In this document: piece after piece, positions 39,805 to 49,126 of the stretch | Position numbering within the stretch: position 1 is the first letter of the stretch | Layout: every line of letters begins with the position of its first letter | NCBI GenBank assembly: GCA_958295495.1 | Contig: OY282352.1 | Location: 1,116,001-1,180,000, forward strand | Length of the DNA: 64,000 nucleotides | Direction of reading: 5' to 3' | Source: an uncultured Latescibacterota bacterium | GTDB lineage: Bacteria; Latescibacterota; UBA2968; UBA8231 | Notes under the pieces: generated by a model | The model's database searches: none | Told to the model about the DNA's origin: nothing | Seen by the model: the letters and a program-made list of their open reading frames with translations, nothing else | Translations under genes and position numbers: made by a program

Positions 39805-42183
39805 ATGCCCCCGCGCCTACTCAAAACCTCGGTGCGCGACCTCGTCGGCTTTGTGCTGCGCTCCGGCGATCTGATTTTCGGCGGCTTTTCCCGTCCCGAT
39901 CGCCTAGTGGAAGGCACTCGCGGCCATTGGCAAGTCCAGCGCGCCCGACCCGCCGATTATCAGGCGGAAGTGCCCATCTCCTACCTAGTCGAGACCGACG
40001 AGATCACCCTCGAAATAAGCGGCCGCATCGACGGCTTGTTCGTCGAAGACGACGCAGTGCTCGTCGAGGAAATAAAGACCACCGAGGCTGCGCTCGACGA
40101 GGTCGCTCCCGAAAACCCGGCGCATTGGGCGCAGGCCAAGCTCTACGCCTTTATGGTCGCCGAGCAAAGTGGCCTCGACGCCATCGACATCCAGCTAACC
40201 TACCTTCAGTTAGATACCTATGAGCGCCGCGAGGACCGCCGCACCTTTGCGCACGACGAATTGGCGGCGTTTTGCTCCGATCTCGTCGAGCGCTACCTGC
40301 ATTGGGCGCGGCTCTACCACCAATGGTGTGCCGTGCGCGACCCTTCGCTTGAGGCGCTCGAATTCCCCTTTGCCGAGTACCGACCCGGCCAGCGCGATCT
40401 GGCCGCGGCTACCTATCGCACCATCAATGGTCGAGGGCGAGCTTTTGCCCAAGCACCCACTGGCATCGGCAAAACCATCTCGACCCTGTTCCCGGCCGCC
40501 AAGGCCCTCGGCTTGGGCCACGCCGAAAAAATTTTCTACCTGACGGCCAAGACCAGCGGACGCAGGGTCGCCGAAAAGGCCATCGACGATCTGCGCGGAG
40601 GAGGCGCGCGCCTCAAGAGCCTGACGCTGACGGCCCGCGACAAAATTTGCTTCAAACCCAACGGCGGCAGCACCTGCGATCCCGAGCAATGCGAGTTTGC
40701 CCGCGGCTACTACGACCGCATCAACGACGCGCTTGAAGACATCTTCACACACGACGCCTTCACTCGAACCCTCATCGAGGAATGCGCCCAAAAGCACCGC
40801 GTCTGCCCCTTTGAGTTTTCGCTCGATCTCGCGCCGTGGACCGACGTCATCATCTGCGATTACAACTACGTCTTCGATCCGCGAGCCTTCCTCAAGCGCT
40901 TCTTCCAAGACGCCAGCGGGCAATACGCCTTCCTCATTGACGAGGCGCACAATCTCGTCGATCGGGCGCGCGAGATGTTTTCGGCCGATCTTGGCAAAAC
41001 CGAGATCTCGGGACTCAAGCGCTTAGTCGGCAAGACGCATCCCGACCTGAGCAAGCAGCTCGACGCCCTCAACCGCTACTTTGCCAAGCTCGGCCAGAAG
41101 GTTGAGCAGGAGGGCGACGGCGAGTGCTGGATCAGCCCGCAGTTGCCGGCGGATCTGATGGCACTGGTCCACAACGTCCTTCGCGCCGCCGAGAAGGTCC
41201 TAGAGCAGGGAGCGGCCTTGCCCTTTTGGGACGAATTGATCGAGTGCTACTTCCGGGCGCTGGGCTTTGAGCGCATCGGCGAGCTTTTTGACGAGCACTA
41301 TACCACCTACACCGAAAAACAGGGTCGGGACATTCGCTTTCGGCTCTTCTGTCTCGACCCAGCGCAAAATATCCGCCAGGCCCTAGGGCGCGGCTGCGCG
41401 GCCGTATTCTTCTCGGCCACGCTCTCGCCGCTGGCGTATTTCCGCGACCTGCTCGGCGGCGAGGAGGGGGATACCTTGTTGAGCCTTGGTTCGCCCTTCC
41501 CGCCCGAGCACCTGCGCTTGCTGTTGGCCGACCACATTGAGACGACGTACAAAAAGCGCGGGGAGAGCTACGACGCCATCGCCGAGTCCATCGCCGCCCT
41601 CGTCAGCCAGCGCGCGGGCAATTACCTCGCCTTTTTCCCTTCGTACAAATACATGGAGGAGGTGGCGGTGCGCTTTGCTGAGGCGCACCCAGACATCGAC
41701 CTTCTCGTGCAAGAAAGCGGCATGTCCGAGCGCCAGCGCGAGGCGTTCCTATCCGCATTCGACGCGGAGCCATTACAGGCCGCGCAGCACACAGTGGGTT
41801 TTGCGGTGATGGGCGGCGTCTTTGGCGAGGGGATCGATTTAGTCGGCGAGCGGCTGGTCGGTGCAGTGGTCGTCGGCGTTGGATTGCCACAACTGTGCTT
41901 AGAGCGCGACCTAATCCGGCACTACTTCGACGAGCGCGAGATTCCCGGCTTTGCGTACGCCTACGTCTATCCGGGCATGAACCGCGTGTTGCAGGCCGCC
42001 GGTCGCGTCATCCGCACCGCGAGCGACCGCGGCGCGATCCTCCTCGTCGATCGCCGCTTTGCTCAAAGCCGCTACCGCCAGCTCTTTCCCCCCTCTTGGC
42101 ACCCGGTGCATTCCGTCCGCAACCCAGCACATATCGCCCAGTCGCTGGCCGATTTCTGGCACCATGACCCTGCGCGCACTTAG
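39805..42183 (+). CDS. XPD/DinG-type iron-sulfur helicase with PD-(D/E)XK-like N-terminus
   Basis: A 792-residue superfamily 2 DNA helicase. Residues about 1-180 resemble a PD-(D/E)XK nuclease (GRIDGLF with D76, then VEEIK with E89 and K91, and QAKLYAFM as the Q-x3-Y motif). The helicase core has Walker A APTGIGKT (217-224) and DEAH at 379-382. Four cysteines C282, C291, C296 and C334 between motifs Ia and II are positioned for the Fe-S cluster of XPD/DinG helicases. Helicase motifs V and VI appear as FGEGIDLVGERL and QAAGRVIRTASDRG. It probably unwinds 5'-3' during repair and may process ends with the nuclease-like domain. No ribosome-binding site is obvious before the ATG. The 3' end overlaps modA by 20 bases. 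It is cytoplasmic. Confidence 0.9.
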   Translation: MPPRLLKTSVRDLVGFVLRSGDLIFGGFSRPDRLVEGTRGHWQVQRARPADYQAEVPISYLVETDEITLEISGRIDGLFVEDDAVLVEEIKTTEAALDEVAPENPAHWAQAKLYAFMVAEQSGLDAIDIQLTYLQLDTYERREDRRTFAHDELAAFCSDLVERYLHWARLYHQWCAVRDPSLEALEFPFAEYRPGQRDLAAATYRTINGRGRAFAQAPTGIGKTISTLFPAAKALGLGHAEKIFYLTAKTSGRRVAEKAIDDLRGGGARLKSLTLTARDKICFKPNGGSTCDPEQCEFARGYYDRINDALEDIFTHDAFTRTLIEECAQKHRVCPFEFSLDLAPWTDVIICDYNYVFDPRAFLKRFFQDASGQYAFLIDEAHNLVDRAREMFSADLGKTEISGLKRLVGKTHPDLSKQLDALNRYFAKLGQKVEQEGDGECWISPQLPADLMALVHNVLRAAEKVLEQGAALPFWDELIECYFRALGFERIGELFDEHYTTYTEKQGRDIRFRLFCLDPAQNIRQALGRGCAAVFFSATLSPLAYFRDLLGGEEGDTLLSLGSPFPPEHLRLLLADHIETTYKKRGESYDAIAESIAALVSQRAGNYLAFFPSYKYMEEVAVRFAEAHPDIDLLVQESGMSERQREAFLSAFDAEPLQAAQHTVGFAVMGGVFGEGIDLVGERLVGAVVVGVGLPQLCLERDLIRHYFDEREIPGFAYAYVYPGMNRVLQAAGRVIRTASDRGAILLVDRRFAQSRYRQLFPPSWHPVHSVRNPAHIAQSLADFWHHDPART

Positions 42184-42910
42184 TCTGCTACTCTTGCTCT
42201 GCCCCGCGTTAGCAGCGGCCCAAAGCGTGTTCGCCGCCGCTAGCCTAAATTCCGCACTCGCAGAGCTAGCCACCCGCTACGAGGGGATGCGCCTGTCCGT
42301 TGCCAGCTCTTCGACCTTGGCCAAACAAATTGCAGCAGGTGCGCCAGCCGACATTTATTTTGCCGCCAATGCCGAGTGGATGAGCTATCTCCAAGCGCAC
42401 CAGCACCTCGAGCGAGATACCCGCGTCGATCTCCTCGGCAACGCCCTCGTGGTCATTGCACCCAAGGAAGCGCCTTTTGCCGTCCGCTTTGCAAGGGACT
42501 TCGACTTTGCCGGCACTTTCGCTGGCTGCTTGGCCCTCGGCGACCCCGAGCACGTACCGGCCGGCCAGTACGCCCGCCAAGCCCTAGAGGCGCTGGGTTG
42601 GTGGCCGGCGCTCAAAAGCCGCATCGCACCCGCGCCCGACGTCCGCGCCGCCTTGGTGTACGTCGAGCGCGGAGAGTGCGCTGCGGGCTTGGTGTACGCC
42701 ACCGATGCGGCCCAAAGCGACCGCGTGATAACCCTAGCGACGGTACCCGACTCACTGCACCGCCCCATTGTCTATCCGGCGGCCATCGTCAAGGGCCGCG
42801 CCCGCGCAAAGGCCCGCAGCCTGTTGGCGTTTTTTAGCTCAGAGATGGCCGCCGGCATCTTCCGCAAACACGGCTTTACCCTTTTGGGGGACCAAGGTGT
42901 TCGGCGCTGA
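42164..42910 (+). CDS. modA: Molybdate ABC transporter substrate-binding protein
   Basis: A 248-residue periplasmic protein with signal peptide MTLRALSLLLLLCPALAAAQ. It matches ModA: VFAAASLNSALAEL near the N-terminus, SSSTLAKQIAAGAPADIYFA with the Ser that contacts the oxyanion, ANAEWM, and YVERGECAAGLVYATDA near the C-terminus. It binds molybdate or tungstate and delivers it to the ModBC importer. The ATG at 42164 is inside the helicase 3' end (20-base overlap); the upstream frame from 42059 only encodes helicase shadow. The GTG of modB lies 14 bases inside its 3' end. Molybdate uptake implies a molybdoenzyme elsewhere in the genome. Confidence 0.92.
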   Translation: MTLRALSLLLLLCPALAAAQSVFAAASLNSALAELATRYEGMRLSVASSSTLAKQIAAGAPADIYFAANAEWMSYLQAHQHLERDTRVDLLGNALVVIAPKEAPFAVRFARDFDFAGTFAGCLALGDPEHVPAGQYARQALEALGWWPALKSRIAPAPDVRAALVYVERGECAAGLVYATDAAQSDRVITLATVPDSLHRPIVYPAAIVKGRARAKARSLLAFFSSEMAAGIFRKHGFTLLGDQGVRR

Positions 42911-43571
42911 GGAAGTGCAGGTCCTTTTGCTCTCGCTACGCGTGGCCTTTTGCTGCGTGCTGCTGAGCTTGTTGCCGGCCGTGTTGCTGGGCTGGCTGCT
43001 GGCCCGGCGGGAGTTTCCGCTCAAGATCGCGCTCGACGGCCTCTGTCACCTGCCGCTGGTCCTGCCGCCGGTGGTCACCGGCTATCTGCTCCTGTTGCTT
43101 TTTGGCCGCCGCGGTCTCTTAGGCCCGGTGCTCGCAGCCCTCGATCTCCAGTTGGCCTTCGACTGGAAGGGCGCGGTGCTGGCCTCGGCCGTGGTCGGCT
43201 TTCCCCTGATGCTGCGCTCGGTGCGCCTCGGGATTGAGAGCGTGGATCCGCGCCTAGAGCGCGTCGCCCGCACCCTCGGGGCTGGTCCGGTGCGCGCCTT
43301 TCTGACCGTGACCTTGCGCCTCGCCGCTCCCGGCCTAGTGGTCGGCTCGCTGTTGACCTTTGCCCGCTCTTTGGGCGAGTTCGGTGCAACCATCACTTTT
43401 GCGGCCAATATCGCCGGGCAGACCCGCACCATTCCTTCGGCCATTTACACGTATCTCAACCAACCAGACGGGGAAGGCCGCGTCGTCGGGCTAATCGTGG
43501 TCTCGGTCGCGCTTGCGCTGCTGGCCCTCGTGGCCAGCGAGTGGTCGGCCCGTCGCCTGCGCCCGAATTAG
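42897..43571 (+). CDS. modB: Molybdate ABC transporter permease
   Basis: A 224-residue inner-membrane permease with about five helices, starting VFGAEEVQVLLLSLRVAFCC. The cytoplasmic coupling (EAA) loop is RVARTLGAGPVRAFLTVTLR, and RSLGEFGATITFAANIAGQT is the ModB signature. The GTG at 42897 follows GGGGGA by 7 bases, and the same frame extends upstream only as shadow of modA. It overlaps modA by 14 bases and is followed two bases later by modC, the usual tight modABC order. Together with ModA and ModC it imports molybdate. Confidence 0.92.
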   Translation: MFGAEEVQVLLLSLRVAFCCVLLSLLPAVLLGWLLARREFPLKIALDGLCHLPLVLPPVVTGYLLLLLFGRRGLLGPVLAALDLQLAFDWKGAVLASAVVGFPLMLRSVRLGIESVDPRLERVARTLGAGPVRAFLTVTLRLAAPGLVVGSLLTFARSLGEFGATITFAANIAGQTRTIPSAIYTYLNQPDGEGRVVGLIVVSVALALLALVASEWSARRLRPN

Positions 43572-43573
43572 GA

Positions 43574-44668
43574 ATGCTCCGCCTTTGCGCTCAACGCCAG
43601 CTAGGCCGCTTCGCGCTCGACATCGATATCGAGTGCCACCACGCCGTCACCGCCATCTACGGGCCGTCGGGCGCGGGCAAGACCTCGCTGCTCAACGTGG
43701 TCGCCGGGCTGGTGCGACCAGACGCCGGCGAAATATCCTTGGACGGCCAAACCCTCTTCTCCTCGGCTCAGCGCATCGATTTGCCGCCCGAGCACCGCCG
43801 CATCGGCTACGTATTTCAAGACGACTTGCTCTTCCCGCACCTGAGCACCGAGGAAAACCTCTGCTATGGCCGCAACCTGCTGCCGGCAGCAACGCGCCGC
43901 TTTGCTTTGGACCAGATCGTTGACTTGCTCGAAATTGGTCCCCTGCTCAAGCGTCGGCCGGGGCACCTGTCCGGCGGCGAGCGCCAGCGCGTCGCCTTGG
44001 GCCGTGCCCTGCTTACTTCCCCGCGCCTCCTGCTGATGGACGAGCCGCTAGCCTCGCTCGATCAGGGCCTCAAAAACCGCATCATTCCCTACTTGTGCCA
44101 CGTCCGCGACGCCCTCCAGATCCCCATCCTCTACGTCAGCCATTCGGTCGCCGAAATCCTCGAACTCACCAGCCAAGTAGTAGTCCTCAACCGCGGCCAA
44201 GTAGTAGCGCACGGCGATTTTTTCACCATCGCCGCCCACCCCCAAGTCCTGCCGTTGGTCGAAGAGCACGGCTTTGAAAACGTCCTCGACGTGGAAATTG
44301 CAGCGACCGACGCAGGGCGAGGCGTCTGCGAGGCTGTGTGCCACGGTCAGCAGCTCAAAATTCCCTACTGCGATCAACCCGCCGGCAGCCGCCTCTTCAT
44401 CGGCATCCGCGCCGACGACATCGTCCTCGCCCACCAGCGACCCGAAGGGCTGAGCGTACGCAATGCGTTACGGGGAACCATCAGCGCAATTGCCGATGTG
44501 GGCGGGAAACAGCTCATCTACGTGGATGTCGGGCGTCGGCTGGCCGCCAAGACGACCCCAGAAGCCATTGAGGAAATGCAGCTCGGCATCGGCGACCCGA
44601 TCTACTGCCTCGTCAAAACCCACTCCATCCGCTTGGGGCCGCAGCTCGGCCAGCCAGACAAGCGTTGA
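43574..44668 (+). CDS. modC: Molybdate ABC transporter ATP-binding protein
   Basis: A 364-residue ABC ATPase. Walker A GPSGAGKTS (30-38), Q-loop VFQDDLLFPHL (80-90), signature LSGGERQRVALGRALL (132-147), Walker B LLLMDEPLASLD (152-163), and H-loop VSHSV are all present. The C-terminal 100 residues form a MOP/TOBE-type domain that binds molybdate and regulates transport (RADDIVLAHQRPEGLSVRN, PIYCLVKTHSI). The ATG at 43574 is used in preference to the upstream frame because it is preceded by TTAGGA and starts right after the modB stop. The stop TGA lies within a good -35 hexamer for the next gene. Confidence 0.92.
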   Translation: MLRLCAQRQLGRFALDIDIECHHAVTAIYGPSGAGKTSLLNVVAGLVRPDAGEISLDGQTLFSSAQRIDLPPEHRRIGYVFQDDLLFPHLSTEENLCYGRNLLPAATRRFALDQIVDLLEIGPLLKRRPGHLSGGERQRVALGRALLTSPRLLLMDEPLASLDQGLKNRIIPYLCHVRDALQIPILYVSHSVAEILELTSQVVVLNRGQVVAHGDFFTIAAHPQVLPLVEEHGFENVLDVEIAATDAGRGVCEAVCHGQQLKIPYCDQPAGSRLFIGIRADDIVLAHQRPEGLSVRNALRGTISAIADVGGKQLIYVDVGRRLAAKTTPEAIEEMQLGIGDPIYCLVKTHSIRLGPQLGQPDKR

Positions 44669-44694
44669 CACGGCTAACGCCTGCCTTTTATACT
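44665..44694 (+). promoter_or_regulatory. Sigma70-type promoter overlapping the modC stop
   Basis: TTGACA (44665-44670), an 18-base spacer, and TATACT (44689-44694). The -35 includes the modC TGA. Transcription would begin near 44701, about 50 bases before the cytidylate-kinase-like start. A further TATAAT at 44698-44703 is too far from this -35 to pair with it. Confidence 0.6.
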
Positions 44695-44752
44695 TTTTAT
44701 AATAGATGAGTACAGGCTGGCACCCGAGCACTTCCAACCTAAGAGACTCGCC

Positions 44753-45436
44753 ATGACTGTCATCACAGTTGCCCGTCAGCTCGGCAGCTTTGGCGACTGG
44801 ATCGCCGAGCAGTTGGCTACCAAGCTAGACTACGAATTCATAGACCGCCGCCTCGTCGAAGAGATCGCCAGCATCACCGACACCTCGGTCGAAGAGGTTG
44901 AGCGCTACGACGAAAAGGGGGAGGGCCGGCTCAGGTTCTTTCTCAAGAAACTGCTCGTGCCCGAAGTCGCTCCAGGGACTTTTCCCCTATCGGCTGCCGC
45001 GTACGCACCCGAGTTTGGGCTCGAGTTTCCCCACATGCGCGAGCACGAGATCGGCGAAGCGACGTACCTCGACCGCGGCACGTACCAGCTACTCATTACG
45101 ACCCTCGTGCAGGAGTTCGGCCAAAGCGGCAAGGCCGTCATCGTCGGTCGGGCCAGCCAAATCATCCTCGCCGATCACCCCAATGCCTGCCACGTCAAGA
45201 TCATCGCCCCGCTCGAAATGCGGATTGAACGCTTGATGCAGCACCGCGACATGGACCGCGAGCAAGCGCAGAAACTCATCGAGCAACACGACCAATGGCG
45301 GCAGAGCTACCTGCGCAACTTCCACCAAGCCGACTGGAACGACCCCCTGCTCTACGACCTGACGATCAACACCGGCAAAATAGACCGAGCCGCCGCCGTC
45401 GATCTCCTCGCCAGCTTCTTCGCCAGCGAGGAATAA
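44753..45436 (+). CDS. Cytidylate-kinase-like family protein
   Basis: A 227-residue P-loop-type protein of the cytidylate-kinase-like (Cytidylate_kin2) group. The start TVITVARQLGSFGDWIAEQL aligns with the R-x-x-G-S-x-G P-loop of that family, followed by LDYEFIDRRLVEEIA. VIVGRASQIILADHPNACHV is the central strand with the phosphate-lid region, and RMQHRDMDREQAQKLIEQ-like text includes the lid. Members phosphorylate nucleotides or other small substrates; the substrate here is not proven. The gene has its own promoter over the modC stop and converges with the glycosyltransferase gene, 10 bases apart. No membrane segment or signal is seen. Confidence 0.85.
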   Translation: MTVITVARQLGSFGDWIAEQLATKLDYEFIDRRLVEEIASITDTSVEEVERYDEKGEGRLRFFLKKLLVPEVAPGTFPLSAAAYAPEFGLEFPHMREHEIGEATYLDRGTYQLLITTLVQEFGQSGKAVIVGRASQIILADHPNACHVKIIAPLEMRIERLMQHRDMDREQAQKLIEQHDQWRQSYLRNFHQADWNDPLLYDLTINTGKIDRAAAVDLLASFFASEE

Positions 45437-45446
45437 GTCTGTCGGC

Positions 45447-47627
45447 TCATTGTTTAGCCGGCCTTTTCTTCTCGGTCAGCCTCAAAGCAGCAGCCATGTC
45501 GTAGATTTCGTCGGCTTGGCTCAAGTAGCCACGCTTCTGTGCTAGTCGTCCGGCGTAGAGATAGGAGGTGACCATTTGGTCGTTTTCCGCGTCTGTTAGC
45601 TGCTCTTGTAGCGAGACCCCGTGGTGCAGGACGGAAAGTGCCACATCGGGCAGGCCGAGGGTTAGTGAGGTGGCCGCTGCCGCCCAAGGCACTAGGAAGC
45701 CGTTTCCCTCGTAGTAGCCGGCCACAACTTTTTGCACTGCTTGGAGTCCGGCCTTCTCGTTTCCTATTTGCTCGTAAGCAAAGCCCTGCAACAAGTACGC
45801 AGTGTGCATCTGAGGGTAGGACGCAAGTGCCAAGTCAAGTGCTGCCAGCGTCTTGTGATAGGCACCTGCGCGGAAGTGGTAAGCAGCTTGGGCGAGCAGG
45901 CGGTCGGCGCAGCGTCCGTCCTGCAAGAGTTGCTGGTGCCAAGAGGACCAGTGCTTTGCTAGTTCCTCTACACTAGCTTGCCGACGGAAAACGAGCACCG
46001 CCGGATGGTCGAATCCCAGAAACGAGACCTCGGCCTCGTCGTCCATTAGCGTGACTCCGAGCATACGGGGATAGACCTTGAAGCGATTCATTGGTTCAAA
46101 CCCCAATTCTCCGCCCCACAGACTCCGGTAAAATGAATTGGCGACGGGGAGCAATGCCGGTACGGCCACGAACTGGCGATAGCGGTTGACATCAACAGCG
46201 GCGATATAGTCCATTCTCTTTACTCTGTCCCAAAGAAATTCGGCCGCTGCCGTGCAACTCAGGTAGTGACGCATCCAAAAGAGTCGACCAGCGTCCAAGT
46301 GGACATAGCGGCTATCCGAAATTAGCGACTTCATGCTAAATCCCCCGTTTTCCACGCCGATTCGCGTCCCGTCCTCGGCGTGGGCGGCGATAAAGCGGCC
46401 GGCCTGAATCCGGCTGTCCTCTTCAAGGTAGATGCGGGTAAAGGCCAGCCCGTAGAAGGCCGTATAGCCTAAGAGAGCCGCCGCAACGGCACCGCCGACC
46501 AGCCTATGGCGTCGCCAGAGCACCTGACACAGCTCGGCGGCAAAAAGACTTAGCAGCGGCAACAGCGGCAGTACGTAGCGGACGTGCTTGGTGTGCAGAC
46601 CGCCTATCATCGCTAGGGATACCAGACTCCAGACGAGCGCGGGCAGTTCGCCCTTCCGGCGGTGCCACAGCACCCATAGCATCCCCCCGGCGAACCCAAC
46701 AGTTAGCGGCCAGCCCACCGCTTGGGGCCAAAGGTGAGTCCAGAAGTGGAGATGCGGCGTGGTGTGCATATCGACTAAGGCCCACGGACTTAGTAGCGCA
46801 CCACGAGCTATGGCCATTGAATAGGCGAAGTCGTCGGAGGAGGTGGTTTGCCACAGCCGCTCGGGTGCCCAAAGCAAATACGGTTGCAACCCCAAAAGTG
46901 CGCCCAACGCCGCAAGGGCTGCCGCCCAGAGCTTGGGGTCCTTGAGCCGCAAAGGAACTTGCCGCCAACCGCCTTCCGCGCAGTGCCCCACTATCAGGGC
47001 CAGTCCCAAGGCCATGCCGTTGAGCCGCACGGCCGCGGCCGCGCCGATTGCTAGGCCGACCAAGACGTAGCGGCTGTATGTTGGCCGCTCCAGTGCCCAA
47101 GGCAGAGCGCAGAAAAACACTAGCGCGAAAAGCGCAAAGAACCCATCGACCGTAAAAAAATGCGCCTGCTGCACCGCCAGCGGTGCAAACGCCACAAAGG
47201 AGGCAGCCAAAAGGGCCGGTCCCGGTCCTAGGATGCGTTGCCCTAACGCTAAGACCAAGGCCGGCAGCGCACAGCCGACTAAGGCAGCCAGTATTCTTAC
47301 GCGCAGATATATTCGCCGCCGTACCTCCGGTCCCTCGTCGAACGCCGGTGTCCCGACTAACACCGTGCGGGCTAGATACAGCGGCAATAGGCCGTATGAC
47401 GTAATTGGCGGGTCGAAAGGACTTTGCCAGTCTAGTGCAAGGGCGGCGCGGATCACGCTTTCTTCATCGGGGTGAAAGGTATAAAATGCACGCTCTACAC
47501 CCTGCTGCCGTGCCTCGGGCAAGACAAAGTCGCTCGCGCCTCGCGTCAGCCCCGCAAAGCGCAACCCCGCCCCTAGGAGCAGACAAAGGGCCGCGGCCGT
47601 CCAATATATCCGCGTTGTGGTATTCAC
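45447..47627 (-). CDS. GT-C (ArnT/PMT-like) glycosyltransferase with TPR tail
   Basis: A 726-residue membrane protein, GTG start. About 11 transmembrane helices span residues 8-430. The first exoplasmic loop has AFYTFHPDEESVIRAALAL, with D54-E55 as the acidic pair of GT-C enzymes; AHFFTVDGFFALFALVFF follows. The C-terminal 180 residues are TPR-like (AAYHFRAGAYHKTLAALDLA, AYLLQGFAYEQIGNEKAGLQ, SYLYAGRLAQKRGYLSQADE). It probably transfers a sugar from a polyprenyl carrier to an envelope acceptor. It follows the sulfatase gene closely (stop at 47633) and is the last gene of a lyase-sulfatase-glycosyltransferase operon. Its sister is the gene at 59427-61589, which has the same HPDE motif and TPR tail. 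Confidence 0.85.
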   Translation of the reverse strand: MNTTTRIYWTAAALCLLLGAGLRFAGLTRGASDFVLPEARQQGVERAFYTFHPDEESVIRAALALDWQSPFDPPITSYGLLPLYLARTVLVGTPAFDEGPEVRRRIYLRVRILAALVGCALPALVLALGQRILGPGPALLAASFVAFAPLAVQQAHFFTVDGFFALFALVFFCALPWALERPTYSRYVLVGLAIGAAAAVRLNGMALGLALIVGHCAEGGWRQVPLRLKDPKLWAAALAALGALLGLQPYLLWAPERLWQTTSSDDFAYSMAIARGALLSPWALVDMHTTPHLHFWTHLWPQAVGWPLTVGFAGGMLWVLWHRRKGELPALVWSLVSLAMIGGLHTKHVRYVLPLLPLLSLFAAELCQVLWRRHRLVGGAVAAALLGYTAFYGLAFTRIYLEEDSRIQAGRFIAAHAEDGTRIGVENGGFSMKSLISDSRYVHLDAGRLFWMRHYLSCTAAAEFLWDRVKRMDYIAAVDVNRYRQFVAVPALLPVANSFYRSLWGGELGFEPMNRFKVYPRMLGVTLMDDEAEVSFLGFDHPAVLVFRRQASVEELAKHWSSWHQQLLQDGRCADRLLAQAAYHFRAGAYHKTLAALDLALASYPQMHTAYLLQGFAYEQIGNEKAGLQAVQKVVAGYYEGNGFLVPWAAAATSLTLGLPDVALSVLHHGVSLQEQLTDAENDQMVTSYLYAGRLAQKRGYLSQADEIYDMAAALRLTEKKRPAKQ

Positions 47628-47632
47628 GGCGA

Positions 47633-49126
47633 TTAGAGATCAAACGAGCGCGGCATCAGCCGCCCGTGTGCCCCGTGTAAAAACGCGTCGTCCGGGCGCG
47701 GCCAGCGCATTGCGTACTGCCGGCTGCGCTGGCGGCGGTAGCCAGCATTGTAGTACGTGCTCGCGGCGAGCCAGCAAAGCAGCCGGGCCGTAAGCTCGTT
47801 TTGCAGTTCCTGCTGCTCGGCGCGGCCCCAGAGGTTCCACAGCTCGTGCGGGTCCTGCGCCAAGTCGTATAGCTCGCCCTGATCTTGGCCGATGTAATAG
47901 ACCATTTTGTGCCGCTGGCCGCGCATCATCACCTGATAATTGTCCTCGCAGAACACCCACTCGCGCGGTGCGCTCGCCGCGGCCCCCTCCAAGTATGGAC
48001 GCAGCGAGCGCCCCTCCAAGTAGCTGGGCACCTCCACGCCAGCCGCTTCTAGAATCGTCGGCCCCAAATCCATCAGCGAGACCAAGTCGGCGATCTCGCT
48101 GCCCTTTTGCGCCCGCCGGCTGTCGCACACAATCAGCGGCACATGTACCACCGGATCGTACATCAGCCATTTGTACGCCAGCCCGTGATCGCCCAACAGT
48201 TCGCCGTGATCCGAGCAGAAGATCAGCAGGCTATGGTCCAAGAAGCCCCGCGCCTCAAGCGCGTCGAGGACCTCGCCTAGCTTCTCATCAACCGTGGTGA
48301 TCTTAGCGTAGTAATGCCGCCGCATCTGGGCGATGTCCTCTTCGCTGGGCGAGTACATGTCGATCGCGGACTCGTGCTGGGTCTCAGCGTGCGTCTTTCT
48401 CTGCGCCGCGTGCTGGGGCGGCTTGTCCTCTAACTCGCCCTCGCGCATCACGCGCGGGGGCATTGGACGCCCCGCGTACTGCTCCAGATGCCTCGGCAGC
48501 GGATCCCACGGCTCGTGCGGGCCGGTAAAACCTATCTGCAAGAAAAACGGAGTTCGGCCCTTGTAATCGCGGATCCAAGCAAGGGCTGAGTCGCCGATAA
48601 AGACATCCGAGTGAAAGCGCTCCTCCAAGTGCCAAGGAACGCCTTGGTATTTTTGCAGCCAATGGGGATCGGTCTTGTTGCGGTCGTTGGGCCGCGCCAA
48701 GCCGTGAATCCGCAAATAGCGGCCCCAATCGTCGTCCGCCCCACCCGAGTCGAGGTGCTTGCTGGTGGGATTCTCGACCACGACCCGCTCGTGGAAGCCC
48801 CCGGCAATATCGCGCGGAGCAAAGTGCATCTTGCCGATGTTGACGCAGTGATAGCCCGCGTCGTTGAGGTCTTGCACCCAATTGCGGTGGTCGGCCCAAG
48901 AATCGAAGCTGTACACGCCGGTATTGTGCGGGTACATACCCGTGAAGATCGCCGCCCGCGAGGCAATGCAGGTCGCGCCTGGGCAAAAGGCATTGCGGAA
49001 GGAAAGCCCCTCCGCGGCCAAGCGATCCATCGCCGGCGTCATCGCGTAGTCGTAGCCCCAAGCACCGATTGTATCGAAGCGCTGTTGGTCGGTCATAATG
49101 AGGATGATATTGGGTCGTTCAGGCAT
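47633..49126 (-). CDS. Sulfatase of the CxAxR active-site type
   Basis: A 497-residue arylsulfatase-fold hydrolase. The N-terminus PNIILIMTDQQRFD carries the first metal Asp13. The active-site sequence is GATCIASRAAIFTGMYPHNT, with C53-I-A55-S-R57, so the expected formylglycine would form at Cys53 in a C-x-A-x-R context rather than the common C-x-P-x-R. SDHGELLGDHGLAYKWLMYD supplies the C-terminal metal and sulfate residues. There is no signal peptide, so it is cytoplasmic unless exported otherwise. The start at 49126 overlaps the end of the PL26-type gene by 8 bases. It likely removes sulfate from imported uronate-containing oligosaccharides before the lyase and hydrolase act. Confidence 0.9.
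   Translation of the reverse strand: MPERPNIILIMTDQQRFDTIGAWGYDYAMTPAMDRLAAEGLSFRNAFCPGATCIASRAAIFTGMYPHNTGVYSFDSWADHRNWVQDLNDAGYHCVNIGKMHFAPRDIAGGFHERVVVENPTSKHLDSGGADDDWGRYLRIHGLARPNDRNKTDPHWLQKYQGVPWHLEERFHSDVFIGDSALAWIRDYKGRTPFFLQIGFTGPHEPWDPLPRHLEQYAGRPMPPRVMREGELEDKPPQHAAQRKTHAETQHESAIDMYSPSEEDIAQMRRHYYAKITTVDEKLGEVLDALEARGFLDHSLLIFCSDHGELLGDHGLAYKWLMYDPVVHVPLIVCDSRRAQKGSEIADLVSLMDLGPTILEAAGVEVPSYLEGRSLRPYLEGAAASAPREWVFCEDNYQVMMRGQRHKMVYYIGQDQGELYDLAQDPHELWNLWGRAEQQELQNELTARLLCWLAASTYYNAGYRRQRSRQYAMRWPRPDDAFLHGAHGRLMPRSFDL

Noticed and set aside
42059..42163. Longer N-terminus for ModA
   Set aside because: These codons are the helicase 3' end in another frame; the signal peptide begins at 42164.
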